Made by a program: the position numbers and the translations under genes | Assembly (NCBI GenBank): GCA_017304475.1 | Contig: JAFKKV010000014.1 | Location: 62,001-126,000, forward strand | Length of the DNA: 64,000 bases | Source of the DNA: Hyphomicrobiales bacterium | Lineage (GTDB): Bacteria > Pseudomonadota > Alphaproteobacteria > Rhizobiales > Phreatobacteraceae | Reading direction: 5' to 3' | In this document: one piece after another, positions 17,878 to 27,404 of the stretch | Layout: the number at the start of each line of letters is the position of its first letter | Position numbering within the stretch: the first letter of the stretch is position 1 | Notes under the pieces: generated by a model | Told to the model about the DNA's origin: nothing | Databases searched by the model: none | What the model saw: the letters and a program-made list of their open reading frames with translations, nothing else

Positions 17878-19356
17878 TCACTCGGCGGCGAGCGTGCCCG
17901 GCAGGTCGGTGACGCCGAGGCCCATGCGGGTGGCGACGCCGATGCCGTAATCCGGGTCGCAGCGGTAGAAATGGCCGACCTGGCGCTTGATGATCTCGAC
18001 CGGCACGCCCTGCATCGCCTCGGCGATATTGTCCATCAGGCGGTTGCGCTCGGCCGGCGTCATCAGCCGGAACAGGTTGCCCGGCTGGGTGTAGTCGTCA
18101 TTGCCGGCGCGATGGTCGTAGCGATCGGCATCGCCTGATATCGCCAGCGGCGGCTCGCGATATTGCGGCGCCTCCGCCGGGCCATTGACCGAATTCGGCT
18201 CGTAATAGGCATCCGGATTGCCGGTATCGTTGCGGAAGAACCGCATCGCGCCGTCCTTGTGATAGTGATGCACCGGGCAGCGCGGCGCGTTCACCGGCAG
18301 CGCCTCGTAATGGGTGCCGAGCCGGTAGCGATGGGCATCGGCATAAGAGAAGATGCGCGCCTGCAGCATTTTGTCCGGCGAGAAGCCGATGCCCGGCACG
18401 ACGTTGGACGGCGAGAAGGCAACCTGCTCGACCTCGGCGAAATAATTGTCCGGGTTGCGGTTGAGCTCGAGCACGCCGACCTCGATCAAGGGATAGTCGG
18501 CATGCGGCCAGACCTTGGTCAGGTCGAAGGGATTGTAGGAGGTCTTTTCGGCATCGGCCTCCGGCATCACCTGGACGCACATGGTCCAGCGCGGGAACTG
18601 GCCCTGCTCGATGGCGCCGAACAACGCCTCCTGGTAGCTCTCGCGCGAGCGGGCGATGACCTGGCCGCCTTCGGCATTGGTGTGGAACTTGTGGCCCTGC
18701 TGGGTCTTGAAGTGGAACTTGACCCAGAACCGTTCCTGTTTGGCATTGACCATCGAATAGGTGTGCGAGCCATAGCCGTTCATGAACATCGGGGCGACCG
18801 GCAGGCCGCGATCCGACATCAGGATGGTCACCTGGTGCAGGCTCTCCGGCGACAGCGACCAGAAATCCCACATCGCCGTCGGCGAGCGCAGATTGGTGCG
18901 CGGATGCCGTTTCTGGGTATGGATGAAGTCGGGGAATTTCAGCGGATCGCGCACGAAGAACACCGGCGTATTGTTGCCGACCAGGTCCCAATTGCCTTCC
19001 TGCGTATAGAATTTGACCGCGAAACCACGCACGTCGCGCTCGGCATCGGCGGCTCCCAGTTCACCGGCAACCGTCGAGAAGCGCAGCATCAGGTCGGTCT
19101 TCTGGCCGATCCGGCCGAACAGGCCGGCGCGCGAATAGCGGCTGATGTCATTGGTGATGGTCAGCGAACCGTGGGCGCCCCAGCCCTTAGCGTGAACCAC
19201 GCGCTCCGGGATCCGCTCGCGGTTCTGATGCGCCAGCTTCTCCAGCAGCTGATAGTCCTGCAGCAGCAGCGGCCCGCGCGCACCCGCACTCAGCGAATTC
19301 TGATTGTCGGAAACCGGCGCGCCGGCGGAGGTGGTCAGGGTCGGCTTTTGGGACAT
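17878..19356 (-). CDS. katA: Heme catalase, small-subunit (clade 3) type
   Basis: This 492-residue monofunctional catalase disproportionates hydrogen peroxide. The distal catalytic His lies in [18 protein letters not shown], the catalytic Asn in [15 protein letters not shown], and the proximal heme-ligand Tyr in [14 protein letters not shown]. Its length of about 490 residues, without the flavodoxin-like C-terminal domain of large catalases, fits small-subunit enzymes. It is transcribed away from an oxyR gene 101 bases upstream, the classic arrangement for peroxide-inducible control. Confidence 0.96.
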   Translation of the reverse strand: MSQKPTLTTSAGAPVSDNQNSLSAGARGPLLLQDYQLLEKLAHQNRERIPERVVHAKGWGAHGSLTITNDISRYSRAGLFGRIGQKTDLMLRFSTVAGELGAADAERDVRGFAVKFYTQEGNWDLVGNNTPVFFVRDPLKFPDFIHTQKRHPRTNLRSPTAMWDFWSLSPESLHQVTILMSDRGLPVAPMFMNGYGSHTYSMVNAKQERFWVKFHFKTQQGHKFHTNAEGGQVIARSRESYQEALFGAIEQGQFPRWTMCVQVMPEADAEKTSYNPFDLTKVWPHADYPLIEVGVLELNRNPDNYFAEVEQVAFSPSNVVPGIGFSPDKMLQARIFSYADAHRYRLGTHYEALPVNAPRCPVHHYHKDGAMRFFRNDTGNPDAYYEPNSVNGPAEAPQYREPPLAISGDADRYDHRAGNDDYTQPGNLFRLMTPAERNRLMDNIAEAMQGVPVEIIKRQVGHFYRCDPDYGIGVATRMGLGVTDLPGTLAAE

Positions 19357-19457
19357 GGGGAGCTTCCATCGCTGTTGGATGGAATGGTTCTAGGCGCCGC
19401 TTGTCGATCAAGACCAATCGGAATATCCTGGCCTTCCAATCAGAAAAACTGATCGTG
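19357..19457. promoter_or_regulatory. Divergent katA-oxyR control region
   Basis: The 101-bp region carries a direct repeat CCAATC at 19414 and 19436, spaced 22 bases (about two helical turns), and an inverted pair CCATC-N7-GATGG at 19366-19382 next to the katA start. An OxyR tetramer would be expected to bind here; no perfect match to the enterobacterial OxyR pattern is seen. Confidence 0.45.
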
Positions 19458-20378
19458 ATGGTTTCCTTCAAGCAGCTCCGATACTTCGACGCGGTCGCCC
19501 GGCTGAAACATTTCGGCCAGGCCGCCGAGCACTGCGCGATCACCCAGCCGGCGCTCTCCATGCAGATCCAGGATCTGGAGAAAGAGCTGAAGCTTCAGCT
19601 CGTCGAGCGGCGGCGCAAGGGCATCCAGCTGACCGAGGACGGCCGCGAGATCGCGCGCCGGGCCCAGCGCATTCTCGCCGATATTCGCGACCTCAGGGAC
19701 TATGCCCACCATCGCGGCTCACGGCTGTCGGGCACCTTGCGCCTCGGCGTCATTCCATCGGTCGCGCCTTACCTGCTGCCGCGCTTCCTGCCGCTCTTGC
19801 GCGATGCCTTCCCGGAGCTGGAGGTCCATATCCGGGAAACCCAGACCCGCCAGCTGACCAGCGAATTGCTCGATGGCGGCCTCGACCTGCTGCTCGCGGC
19901 GCTGCCGGTCGAGCATCCCGACATCGAGACGATCAGGCTGTTCGAAGACCGCTTCCTGCTGGCGCTGCCGGCCTCCCGCCACCTGCACGGGCGGGTGCAG
20001 GCAACGCCCGACCTCCTGAAGGAGGATCGCCTCCTGCTGCTCGAGGAAGGTCATTGCCTGCGCGACCAGGCCTTGACCTTCTGCAGCCTGCGCAAGGTCG
20101 AGAATATCGACACTTTCGGCGCCTCCAGCCTGTCGACCCTGGTCCAGATGGTGGCCAACGGCCTCGGCCTGACCTTGCTTCCGGAGATCTGCGTCGAGGT
20201 CGAGGCCCGCCACGGGCCGCTCAGGCTGATGCGTTTCGCCGACCCCGAACCGCACCGCGTCCTCGGCCTCGCCTGGCGGGCGTCCTCGCCGCGCAAGCGC
20301 GACTTCGTCGAGCTCGGCCGGATGATCGTTTCGGCGCGGCCGTCCTTTCCCGTCCGCGCCGATGCGACAAAGACCTAG
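19458..20378 (+). CDS. oxyR: Hydrogen-peroxide-sensing LysR-type regulator OxyR
   Basis: This 306-residue LysR protein has an N-terminal winged helix-turn-helix (MVSFKQLRYFDAVARLKHFGQAAEHCAITQPALS). Both redox cysteines of OxyR are present in the diagnostic segment EEGHCLRDQALTFC, which forms the disulfide on oxidation. It is divergent from katA. The start at 19458 is chosen by homology of the N-terminus, although no strong Shine-Dalgarno is seen; an ATG at 19401 would add 19 residues. The gene ends 6 bases from the converging leuD-like gene. Confidence 0.94.
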   Translation: MVSFKQLRYFDAVARLKHFGQAAEHCAITQPALSMQIQDLEKELKLQLVERRRKGIQLTEDGREIARRAQRILADIRDLRDYAHHRGSRLSGTLRLGVIPSVAPYLLPRFLPLLRDAFPELEVHIRETQTRQLTSELLDGGLDLLLAALPVEHPDIETIRLFEDRFLLALPASRHLHGRVQATPDLLKEDRLLLLEEGHCLRDQALTFCSLRKVENIDTFGASSLSTLVQMVANGLGLTLLPEICVEVEARHGPLRLMRFADPEPHRVLGLAWRASSPRKRDFVELGRMIVSARPSFPVRADATKT

Positions 20379-20384
20379 GACAGA

Positions 20385-20978
20385 TCAGGCCCCCCGCGCC
20401 CCGGCTTCGTATTGCTCGATCTCCCGCATGTAATTGATCGTGAAGTCGATCTCGTCGAGGCCTTCCAGCAGGCAGTGCTTTCGAAAAGCATCGATCCGGA
20501 AGTCGAAGGCCATGCCGCCGGGCATCGTGACCGTCTGGCTCGGCAGATCGATCGCGATCGCCACACCCGGTTCCGCCCGCATCGCCGCGAGCAAGGCCTG
20601 CATGGGCTCGGTGGCCAGATGAACCGGCAACACCCCGTTGATCAGGGCATTCTGATAAAAGATATCGCCAAAGCTCTCGGCGATGACCGCCCGGATGCCA
20701 ATGTCCTGCAAGGCGTAGACCGCGCCCTCGCGTGACGAGCCACAGCCGAAATTCGCACCGGCGACCAGCACTTGCGCGCCGCGATAGATGGCCTGGTTCA
20801 GCACGAAATCCGGCCGCTCCGTGCCATCGGCGCAATAACGCAGGTCACGGAAGCAATAGGCCTCGTAACCGAGCTCGCGCTTTTGCACCAGGAAGCGGGC
20901 GGGAAGGATCTGATCGGTATCGACATTGTCGAGGGCCAGGGGCACGGCGACGGATTGCAATCGGGTGAATGCCTGCAT
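20385..20978 (-). CDS. leuD: LeuD-type small subunit of an isopropylmalate isomerase-family hydro-lyase
   Basis: This 197-residue swivelling-domain subunit pairs with the LeuC-type protein encoded just upstream (2-base gap). Family blocks are NVDTDQILPARFL near the N-terminus and ANFGCGSSREGAVYALQDIG, followed by ESFGDIFYQNALINGVLPV. The complex would isomerise 2- and 3-isopropylmalate or hydrate/dehydrate a related diacid such as maleate, citraconate or dimethylmaleate. It is the last gene of a 12-gene catabolic operon, so a role in that pathway is at least as likely as leucine synthesis. The leuD symbol reflects family only. Confidence 0.85.
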   Translation of the reverse strand: MQAFTRLQSVAVPLALDNVDTDQILPARFLVQKRELGYEAYCFRDLRYCADGTERPDFVLNQAIYRGAQVLVAGANFGCGSSREGAVYALQDIGIRAVIAESFGDIFYQNALINGVLPVHLATEPMQALLAAMRAEPGVAIAIDLPSQTVTMPGGMAFDFRIDAFRKHCLLEGLDEIDFTINYMREIEQYEAGARGA

Positions 20979-20980
20979 GA

Positions 20981-22435
20981 TCAGGACCTCGTCACGTCGA
21001 CCGCATGGCCGTGCAGGGCGACGCCGGCAGCCATGGCGGGGCTCATGAGATGGGTGCGGACGCCGGCACCCTGCCGCCCGACGAAATTGCGGTTCGAGGT
21101 CGAGGCGCAGCGTTCCCCTGCCCTGGCCAGATCGCCGTTCATGCCGACGCACATCGAACATCCCGACATGCGCCATTCGAGACCGGCCTCCATGAAAATC
21201 CGGTCCAGCCCTTCGGCTTCCGCGGCGGCGCGCACGGCCATCGAGCCCGGCACGACCATGGCCGGAATGACCGCCCGGCGGCCGCGAACCACCTCGGCGG
21301 CCGCGCGCAGATCCTCGATGCGTCCATTGGTGCAGGAGCCGATGAACACCCGGTCGAACCGGATATCCCCCATCGGCGTGCCGGCCGACAGGCCCATATA
21401 ATCGAGTGCCTCACCTTTGCTGGCGCGACGCGACGGATCGGTGATCGCGATCGGATCGGGCACATGGCCGTTGACCGATACGCCATCTTCCGGGCTGGTG
21501 CCCCAGGTGACCATCGGTTCCACCGTGCAGGCGTCGATCTCGACCTCCCGGTCGAAATGCGCGTCGTCCTCGCTCGCCAGCCCGCGCCAGGACGCGACCG
21601 CCGATTGCCATTGCTCGCCCGTTGGACTGAACGGGCGTCCCTTCACATAGGCGAAAGTCTTTTCATCCGGCGCGACCAGGCCGAATTTGGCGCCCGCCTC
21701 GATGGTCATGTTGCACAGCGTCAGGCGCCCTTCGATGGAAAGCGCCTCCACCGCAGGTCCGCAATATTCGATGGCAAAGCCCGTGCCGCCGGCGGCGCCG
21801 ATCCGCGCGATGACCGTCAGGATCAAGTCCTTCGCGGTGACGCGCGGCCGAAGTTCGCCGGTCACGCGGATGCGCATCTGCTTCGGCTTCTTCTGCCAGA
21901 GCGTCTGTGTCGCCAGCGCATGGGCAACCTGCGACGCGCCGACGCCGAAGGCCAGCGCTCCCAGGGCGCCATGCGTGGCGGTATGGCTATCGCCGCAGAT
22001 CACCGTCAGGCCCGGCAGGCTCAGACCGAGTTCCGGTCCGATGACGTGAACGATGCCCTGGCGTGGATGGGCGAGGTCGAACAGCCTGATCCCGGCCGCG
22101 GCGGTATTGACGCCCAGGTCGGAGATGACCTCGCGGCGCGACCTGACATCGATCGCTTCGACGCTGCGGCCATCGGTCGGCGCGTAATGGTCGGCGGTCG
22201 CCGTCGTCAGGTCGGGACGTCGGACCGTCAGCCCCTTGCGCTTGAGCAGGGCAAATCCGTTGCGCGACCCCTCATGCAGCAAATGCCGGTCGATATAGAG
22301 CAGCGTGCCGGCGATCGGATGCTCCATCACGGAGTGCCGCGCCCAAAGCTTGTCGAAAAGCGACCGCGGCCCGGCCACGCCGGCGGATATCGGCTCATGC
22401 GGCACCGATTCAGGCGACATCGGTTCAGGCGACAT
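20981..22435 (-). CDS. leuC: LeuC-type large subunit of an isopropylmalate isomerase-family hydro-lyase
   Basis: This 484-residue aconitase-superfamily subunit carries a [4Fe-4S] cluster. Its ligands are the Cys of FIGSCTNGRIEDL and the two in RMSGCSMCVGMNGDL; the substrate-binding segments CGDSHTATHGALGALAFG and GERCASTSNRNFVGRQG are intact. The sequence is close to canonical LeuC. The start at 22435 has GAGG upstream and overlaps the end of the FMN reductase gene by 11 bases; a second ATG lies at 22420, and the N-terminus repeats MSPEP/MSPES. It could be the cell's leucine enzyme, but its place inside a transport and degradation operon suggests a dedicated hydratase. Confidence 0.87.
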   Translation of the reverse strand: MSPEPMSPESVPHEPISAGVAGPRSLFDKLWARHSVMEHPIAGTLLYIDRHLLHEGSRNGFALLKRKGLTVRRPDLTTATADHYAPTDGRSVEAIDVRSRREVISDLGVNTAAAGIRLFDLAHPRQGIVHVIGPELGLSLPGLTVICGDSHTATHGALGALAFGVGASQVAHALATQTLWQKKPKQMRIRVTGELRPRVTAKDLILTVIARIGAAGGTGFAIEYCGPAVEALSIEGRLTLCNMTIEAGAKFGLVAPDEKTFAYVKGRPFSPTGEQWQSAVASWRGLASEDDAHFDREVEIDACTVEPMVTWGTSPEDGVSVNGHVPDPIAITDPSRRASKGEALDYMGLSAGTPMGDIRFDRVFIGSCTNGRIEDLRAAAEVVRGRRAVIPAMVVPGSMAVRAAAEAEGLDRIFMEAGLEWRMSGCSMCVGMNGDLARAGERCASTSNRNFVGRQGAGVRTHLMSPAMAAGVALHGHAVDVTRS

Positions 22436-22994
22436 GGGAGAACCTCGCGAACCCGAGTGTCTGCTGGGCCAGCAGCCGCAGGCGCGCATCGATATCGGGG
22501 TTGGAACAGTGACCCTCGGCGTCGAACCGGCACTCGCTCGAATTGATCGCGACGCCCATCGGGGTCGGCCATCCGCGCAAGGCGTGGATCACCGCGCGCA
22601 GGCTGGCCAACGTCGTCCCCATGGCCTGGTCGCCATAGGCGCAGACGATCGTGCCGATCGCCCGGCCGTCGAGATAGGGCCGCCGGTCGCCGCGCAGTTC
22701 CTCAACGCAGTCCAAGGCGTTCTTGATCATCCCGGACATGATGCCGTGATAGGCTGGAGTCGATATGATCAGGCCGTCGCAGCGCCGGACGGCATCGACC
22801 AGGCGGATCGCCCGGTCGTCGGCGAGCCTGCCCGCGCCATAATTGGGAAAATCCAGATCCGCCGAAACGAAGGCTGCGACGTCGGCGCCGCCTGCCTCGG
22901 CATGACGCAAGGCGGTCATCAACGCCTTCTCGCTGGAGGAATTGTCGGAGGTGGTACCGCCGATGCCGACAATGTAGGGACGATACTGAGCCAT
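22425..22994 (-). CDS. NADPH-dependent FMN reductase
   Basis: This 189-residue flavodoxin-fold reductase belongs to the NADPH-dependent FMN reductase family (SsuE/MsuE/ArsH-like). The FMN phosphate loop appears as GTTSDNSSSEKAL and the isoalloxazine-contact motif as STPAYHGIMSGMIKNALDCVEEL. It would supply reduced FMN to the LLM-class monooxygenase encoded in the same operon, forming a two-component system. It overlaps the start of the leuC-like gene by 11 bases. Confidence 0.88.
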   Translation of the reverse strand: MAQYRPYIVGIGGTTSDNSSSEKALMTALRHAEAGGADVAAFVSADLDFPNYGAGRLADDRAIRLVDAVRRCDGLIISTPAYHGIMSGMIKNALDCVEELRGDRRPYLDGRAIGTIVCAYGDQAMGTTLASLRAVIHALRGWPTPMGVAINSSECRFDAEGHCSNPDIDARLRLLAQQTLGFARFSHVA

Positions 22995-23062
22995 GGCCGT
23001 TCAACTCCCTGGTTCGGTTGATGAAAAAGCGCGCTTGGGCCATGCCGGCCGGAAGCGGCGGT

Positions 23063-23911
23063 TCACGGCGCACACGCGCGCAGGCGGTTCCATTCTGCGC
23101 CGCCGGCGCGCGCCACACCGTCCTGGATGCCGATATCGCCCGGAGGCACTGGATGACGCCCGGCCTGCCGCGCGGCCGCCAGAACCTGTTCCGACATTCC
23201 CATGACGGACTTCAGCAGGATGCTCGGCAGGATTGCGATGCGATAACCCATCGCCGCGGCGTCGGCGAAGCAGACGTCAGGGGTCTTGCCGCGCCAGACG
23301 ATGTTCAGGAGACAGGGGCCCTGGACCCGCCGGGGGATCGCGGCCATCTCGTCGAGGTCCTGGGGGGCCTCGACAAAGGCGACATCGGCTCCGGCGTCGA
23401 GCGCCCGGTTGGCACGATCGATCGCGGCATCCAAGCCTTCGAGCGCGCGGGCGTCGGTCCGGGCGATCAGGACAAAATCCCGGGTCTCCCGCGCCCTGGC
23501 GGCGGCCTTGATCTTCGCGATGAACTCGTCGGCCGGGACGATCGCCTTATTGTCGAAGTGACCGCATTTCTTCGGAAAAACCTGGTCCTCGATATGCATC
23601 GCGCCGACGCCGGCCCGCTCATATTCGCGCACCGCGCGCGCCGCATTGAGTTCGTTGCCGAAGCCGGTATCGCCGTCGGCGATCAGCGGTATCGACAAGG
23701 ACCGGGCGATCCGGCCGGCCACGGCGACCATTTCCGTCATGGTCAGCACGCCGAAATCCGGAAAGCCATGGGAGGCGGAGACGCCGGCGCCGGTCATATA
23801 GGCTGCCTTGAAACCGGCGCGCTCGATGGCCCCCGCGGTCAGGCAGTCATAAGCCCCCGGCGCCAGTATCATCTCGGTGGTCGCGAGCATTTCTCGGATG
23901 GATGAAGCCAT
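23063..23911 (-). CDS. Isocitrate lyase / PEP mutase superfamily C-C lyase
   Basis: This 282-residue TIM-barrel enzyme belongs to the family of methylisocitrate lyase (PrpB), 2,3-dimethylmalate lyase and oxaloacetate hydrolases. The catalytic loop KKCGH (residues 114-118) marks it as a true lyase rather than a PEP mutase, and the Mg-binding segments IADGDTGFGN and HIEDQVFP are present. It would split an alkylated malate or isocitrate into pyruvate or glyoxylate plus a carboxylic acid. The start at 23911 has GAGAG upstream; 23923 is also possible. In the operon it lies between the LIV ATPase and the FMN reductase and is the natural partner of the LeuCD-type hydratase. Confidence 0.87.
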   Translation of the reverse strand: MASSIREMLATTEMILAPGAYDCLTAGAIERAGFKAAYMTGAGVSASHGFPDFGVLTMTEMVAVAGRIARSLSIPLIADGDTGFGNELNAARAVREYERAGVGAMHIEDQVFPKKCGHFDNKAIVPADEFIAKIKAAARARETRDFVLIARTDARALEGLDAAIDRANRALDAGADVAFVEAPQDLDEMAAIPRRVQGPCLLNIVWRGKTPDVCFADAAAMGYRIAILPSILLKSVMGMSEQVLAAARQAGRHPVPPGDIGIQDGVARAGGAEWNRLRACAP

Positions 23912-23941
23912 TTTCGCTCTCATTCGATGCGTGATCCGGCG

Positions 23942-24667
23942 TCAGACGCCCAGATAGGACTTGATGTCGGACTGTCTCGCCGCGACCTCGTCGCTGCGGA
24001 TCATGTCGACGATGCGCCCGCTCGCCATGACGTAGTGCCGGTCGGCGACGGCCGCGGCGAAGCGATAGTTCTGTTCGACGAGCAGAATGGTGTAGCGCCG
24101 GGCGCGCAGGCGCTTCAGGATCCGGCCGATCTCCTGGACGACGACGGGAGCGAGCCCCTCGGTCGGCTCGTCCAGGAGCAGAATGCGCGATCCCGTGCGC
24201 AGGATCCTGGCAATGGCCAGCATTTGCTGCTCGCCACCCGACAGCTTGGTGCCCTGGCTGTTCAGCCGCTCCCGCAAATTCGGAAACAGCGCGAAGACCT
24301 CGTCCATCGACAATCCGCCCGGCTGCAGGACCGGCGGGAGCAGCAGGTTTTCCAGCACCGTCAACGACGAAAAGATGCCGCGGTTCTCCGGACAATAGGC
24401 AATGCCCATGCGGGCGATGCGCCGTGCGGGCAATCCGACCGTCTCGGCCCCGGCGAGCCCGATCGAGCCGGTCCGGCCGGGCAGCAGGCCCATGATCGCC
24501 TTGAGCGTGGTCGATTTGCCCGCGCCGTTGCGGCCGAGCAGGGTCACGACTTCGCCATCCGCCAGGTCGAGATCGACGCCGTGCAGGACATGGCTTTCGT
24601 CGTACCAGGCGTTGAGGTCGCGCACCCTGAGGAGGCAGTCGCGTCGATCGGCGGCGCTGTCAGTCAT
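23942..24667 (-). CDS. livF: Branched-chain amino acid-type ABC transporter ATPase (LivF)
   Basis: This 241-residue ATPase has Walker A GRNGAGKST, the Q-loop AYCPENRGIFSSLTV, the signature LSGGEQQML, Walker B LLLDEPTEGLAP and the switch VEQNYRFAA. The CPENRGIF and EQNYRFA variants are typical of LivF. It overlaps the livG gene by 8 bases. The assembled LIV-type transporter (two permeases, two ATPases, one receptor) takes up amino acids, amides, urea or aromatic and aliphatic acids depending on the receptor. Confidence 0.93.
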   Translation of the reverse strand: MTDSAADRRDCLLRVRDLNAWYDESHVLHGVDLDLADGEVVTLLGRNGAGKSTTLKAIMGLLPGRTGSIGLAGAETVGLPARRIARMGIAYCPENRGIFSSLTVLENLLLPPVLQPGGLSMDEVFALFPNLRERLNSQGTKLSGGEQQMLAIARILRTGSRILLLDEPTEGLAPVVVQEIGRILKRLRARRYTILLVEQNYRFAAAVADRHYVMASGRIVDMIRSDEVAARQSDIKSYLGV

Positions 24668-25448
24668 GGTCGGATCCGATATAGGCTTCCTGAACCTGGG
24701 GATTGCCGGAAACCTCCCGATAATCGCCCTCGGCCAGCACCCGCCCCCGCGCCAGCACGGTGATCCGGTCGCAAAGGGCGGCGACCACCGGCAGGTTGTG
24801 CTCGACCATCAGGATGGTCCGCCCCTTGCGGATGCGCAGGATGAGTTGCGAAACGCGCTCGACATCCGCCGGCGACATGCCGGCCATCGGTTCGTCGAGC
24901 AGCAGGACCCGCGGGTCCAGAGCCAGCGTCGTCGCCAGTTCAAGGGCCCGTTTGCGGCCATAGGGCAGCAGCGCGGCATTGACGTTGCGAAACGCGGCCA
25001 GGTCGACCTGTTCGAGAATGGCGTCGGCCTCTGCCTCCAGGTCGGCAAGCGAGCGATCGCTCTTCCAGAACTGGAAGAGGCGCCGGGTCCGGCTCTGCAG
25101 CGCGACGCAGACGTTCTGCACCGCGCTCAAGCCCGGAAACACGGCCGAGATCTGGAACGACCGGACGAGGCCGCGCCGGGCGATGGCGGCCGGCTCGAAG
25201 CTGGTGATGTCCTGGCCGCCGAAGAAGATCTGGCCCGCCGTCGGCGTGAGAAACTTCGTGATCAGGTTGAAACAGGTCGTCTTGCCGGCGCCGTTCGGGC
25301 CGATGAGCGCGTGAATGCTGCCTTCCGCCACACGCAGATCCACCCCGTCGACGGCGCGGAAGCCCGAGAACTCCATCGCGAGTTGGCGTGTCTCGATCAT
25401 GACCCGAGGCGCGGGCCCCACGCCTTCGGTGGTCGGTCGCGCGGCCAT
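24660..25448 (-). CDS. livG: Branched-chain amino acid-type ABC transporter ATPase (LivG)
   Basis: This 262-residue ATPase has Walker A GPNGAGKTT, the Q-loop RSFQISAVFPGLSAVQNV, Walker B LLLDEPMAGMSP and the switch VEHNLPVVAA. The canonical LSGG signature is replaced by LPYGRKRALELA, as is usual in LivG. The start at 25448 shares a base with the stop of livM (TGATG); an internal ATG 16 codons later is also possible. Confidence 0.92.
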   Translation of the reverse strand: MAARPTTEGVGPAPRVMIETRQLAMEFSGFRAVDGVDLRVAEGSIHALIGPNGAGKTTCFNLITKFLTPTAGQIFFGGQDITSFEPAAIARRGLVRSFQISAVFPGLSAVQNVCVALQSRTRRLFQFWKSDRSLADLEAEADAILEQVDLAAFRNVNAALLPYGRKRALELATTLALDPRVLLLDEPMAGMSPADVERVSQLILRIRKGRTILMVEHNLPVVAALCDRITVLARGRVLAEGDYREVSGNPQVQEAYIGSDHD

Positions 25449-26437
25449 CACAGCGGCCTCCCGATCTTGCGCGAGAGGACACCGACAATGCCGTCGCGGA
25501 ACAGCAGGACCGAGATCACGAAGATCAGTCCCTGCAGGAAGACGACCCATTCGCCGAAGCCCGCCAGATAGTTCTGGCTGATCACGATGACGCTCGCCCC
25601 GACAATGGGACCGAGGATCGTGCCGACCCCGCCGACCAGCGTCATCAGCACGACCTCGCCCGAGGTCGCGATGTGGACGTCGACCAGCGAGGCGATCTGG
25701 AAGACGATGGCCTTCATCGATCCGGCGAGGCCGGAAAGACCGGCGGAAATGACGAAGACGGCGAGCTTGTAGGACCTCACGTCGAGGCCGAGCGATATCG
25801 CGCGCGGCTCGTTGCCGCGGATCGCGCGGAGCACCTGCCCGAACGGCGAAAAAGCCAGCCGGTATGTCAGCATCAGCACAGCGAAGAAGACCGTCGCGAT
25901 GACGAAATACAGCGTCACGTCATTCTTCAGGTCGATCAATCCGAAGAGATTGCCGCGCGGCACGTTCTGGATGCCGTCCTCGGCGCCGGTGAACGGCGAG
26001 CGAAGGGCGACGAAATAGACCAGTTGGGCGAGGCCGAGCGTCACCATCGTCAGGTAGATGCCCTGGCGGCGGGTCGCCAGGGCGCCGAAGACCGCCCCCA
26101 GCACGATGCCCGCCAGCGTTCCCAGCGCGACGGCGGCCTCGGGCGGCAGCCGCCAGACCAGCGCGGCATAAGCGGCGACATAGCCGCCGGCGCCGAAGAA
26201 CGCCGCATGGCCGAAGGACAGCAATCCGCAATGACCGAGCAGAAGATTGAAGGCGATCGCGAACAGCGCGAAGCACAGGAGCTTCATCAGGAAGATCGGA
26301 TAGACCAGCGCGGGCAGGACGATCAGCGCCACGGCCAGCCCGAGGAAGATCCAGCGGAAATGCGTGCGGCTGCGGGCCGGGTCGGCGAGGCCCGCGCAGG
26401 CGGGAGCCTCGGGGGCGAGCGGAGAGGAAACCGACAT
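25448..26437 (-). CDS. livM: Branched-chain amino acid-type ABC transporter permease (LivM)
   Basis: This 329-residue inner-membrane protein has eight to ten hydrophobic segments and the LivM blocks AIAFNLLLGHCGLLSFGHAAFFGAGGY and LAVFVISAGLSGLAGS. The start at 26437 follows the livH stop by 7 bases; an upstream ATG at 26458 would overlap it. It forms the translocation pore with LivH. Confidence 0.93.
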   Translation of the reverse strand: MSVSSPLAPEAPACAGLADPARSRTHFRWIFLGLAVALIVLPALVYPIFLMKLLCFALFAIAFNLLLGHCGLLSFGHAAFFGAGGYVAAYAALVWRLPPEAAVALGTLAGIVLGAVFGALATRRQGIYLTMVTLGLAQLVYFVALRSPFTGAEDGIQNVPRGNLFGLIDLKNDVTLYFVIATVFFAVLMLTYRLAFSPFGQVLRAIRGNEPRAISLGLDVRSYKLAVFVISAGLSGLAGSMKAIVFQIASLVDVHIATSGEVVLMTLVGGVGTILGPIVGASVIVISQNYLAGFGEWVVFLQGLIFVISVLLFRDGIVGVLSRKIGRPL

Positions 26438-26444
26438 GACTGTC

Positions 26445-27320
26445 TCAGTACTTTCCAAGCAATCCCGAGGGGCGGATCATGATCACCACGATCATCGCGA
26501 CGAAGATCACGACGGAGGATGCTTCGGGGTAGAATATCTTGGTCAGGCCCTCGAGGATCCCGAGGGAGAAGCCGCTGATGATCGACCCCAGTATCGAACC
26601 CATCCCGCCGATGACGACGACGGCGAAGACGATACTGAGCATCTCCACACCCATTTGCGGGCTGATCGTATAGATCGGGCCCGCGAGAATGCCGGCGAAG
26701 CCGGCAAGGGCGGCGCCCGCGCCGAAGGTCAGCGTGACCAGCATCGGCACATTGACGCCGAAGGCCGAGACCAGGTCCGGGTCTTCATTGGTGGCGCGCA
26801 GATAGGACCCGAGCCGCGTCTTCTCGATCGCATACCAGACGGCAAAGCAGATCAGGATCGACACGACGATGATCCAGGCCCGGTATTTGGGCAGGAAGAC
26901 GAAACCCAGATTCCAGCCGCCGCGCAGCTCCGCCGGGATGCCATAGGGCAGGCCCGACGAACCGAAGAGACCCTGGAAGAGGGATTGCAGCATCAGCGCG
27001 ATGCCGAAGGTCAGGAGCAGGCCGTAGATCGGGTCGAGGCCACGAAGGCGGGAGATCAGCAGGCGATCCAGCGCCATGCCGAAAGCGCCGACGATCAAGG
27101 GCGACAGCAACAGTGCCCACCAATAGCCGATGCCGAGATAGTTCAGCATGAGCCAGGCGCACATGGCGCCCAGCATGTAGATCGCGCCATGGGCGAAATT
27201 GATGATGTGCAGGAGACCGAAAATGATCGCAAGGCCGAGGCTCATCAGCGCGTAGAACGAACCGTTGATCAGCCCGATCAGCAACTGCCCGCTGAGAACC
27301 TGCGCTGAAATTCCGAACAT
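26445..27320 (-). CDS. livH: Branched-chain amino acid-type ABC transporter permease (LivH)
   Basis: This 291-residue permease has the LivH N-terminal pattern (GLINGSFYALMSLGLAIIFGLLHIINFAHGAIYMLGA) and the late loop VVIGGMGSILGSIISGFSLGILEG. It is preceded by an 84-base gap containing a strong hairpin downstream of the receptor gene. Confidence 0.93.
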   Translation of the reverse strand: MFGISAQVLSGQLLIGLINGSFYALMSLGLAIIFGLLHIINFAHGAIYMLGAMCAWLMLNYLGIGYWWALLLSPLIVGAFGMALDRLLISRLRGLDPIYGLLLTFGIALMLQSLFQGLFGSSGLPYGIPAELRGGWNLGFVFLPKYRAWIIVVSILICFAVWYAIEKTRLGSYLRATNEDPDLVSAFGVNVPMLVTLTFGAGAALAGFAGILAGPIYTISPQMGVEMLSIVFAVVVIGGMGSILGSIISGFSLGILEGLTKIFYPEASSVVIFVAMIVVIMIRPSGLLGKY

Positions 27321-27357
27321 GATTGCTTCGCGCGCTCCTGGCTCGCTGGTCTGTATC

Positions 27358-27379
27358 GGGCCGGCGACGCCGCCGGCCC
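27358..27379 (-). terminator. Intercistronic hairpin between the receptor gene and livH
   Basis: A perfect 9-bp stem GGGCCGGCG / CGCCGGCCC with a 4-base loop lies just after the receptor stop codon. With no T run it is more likely a message stabiliser or partial stop, raising receptor over permease levels. Confidence 0.5.
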
Positions 27380-27404
27380 CGTTGCGGTTCGACGATGAGG
27401 CGGC

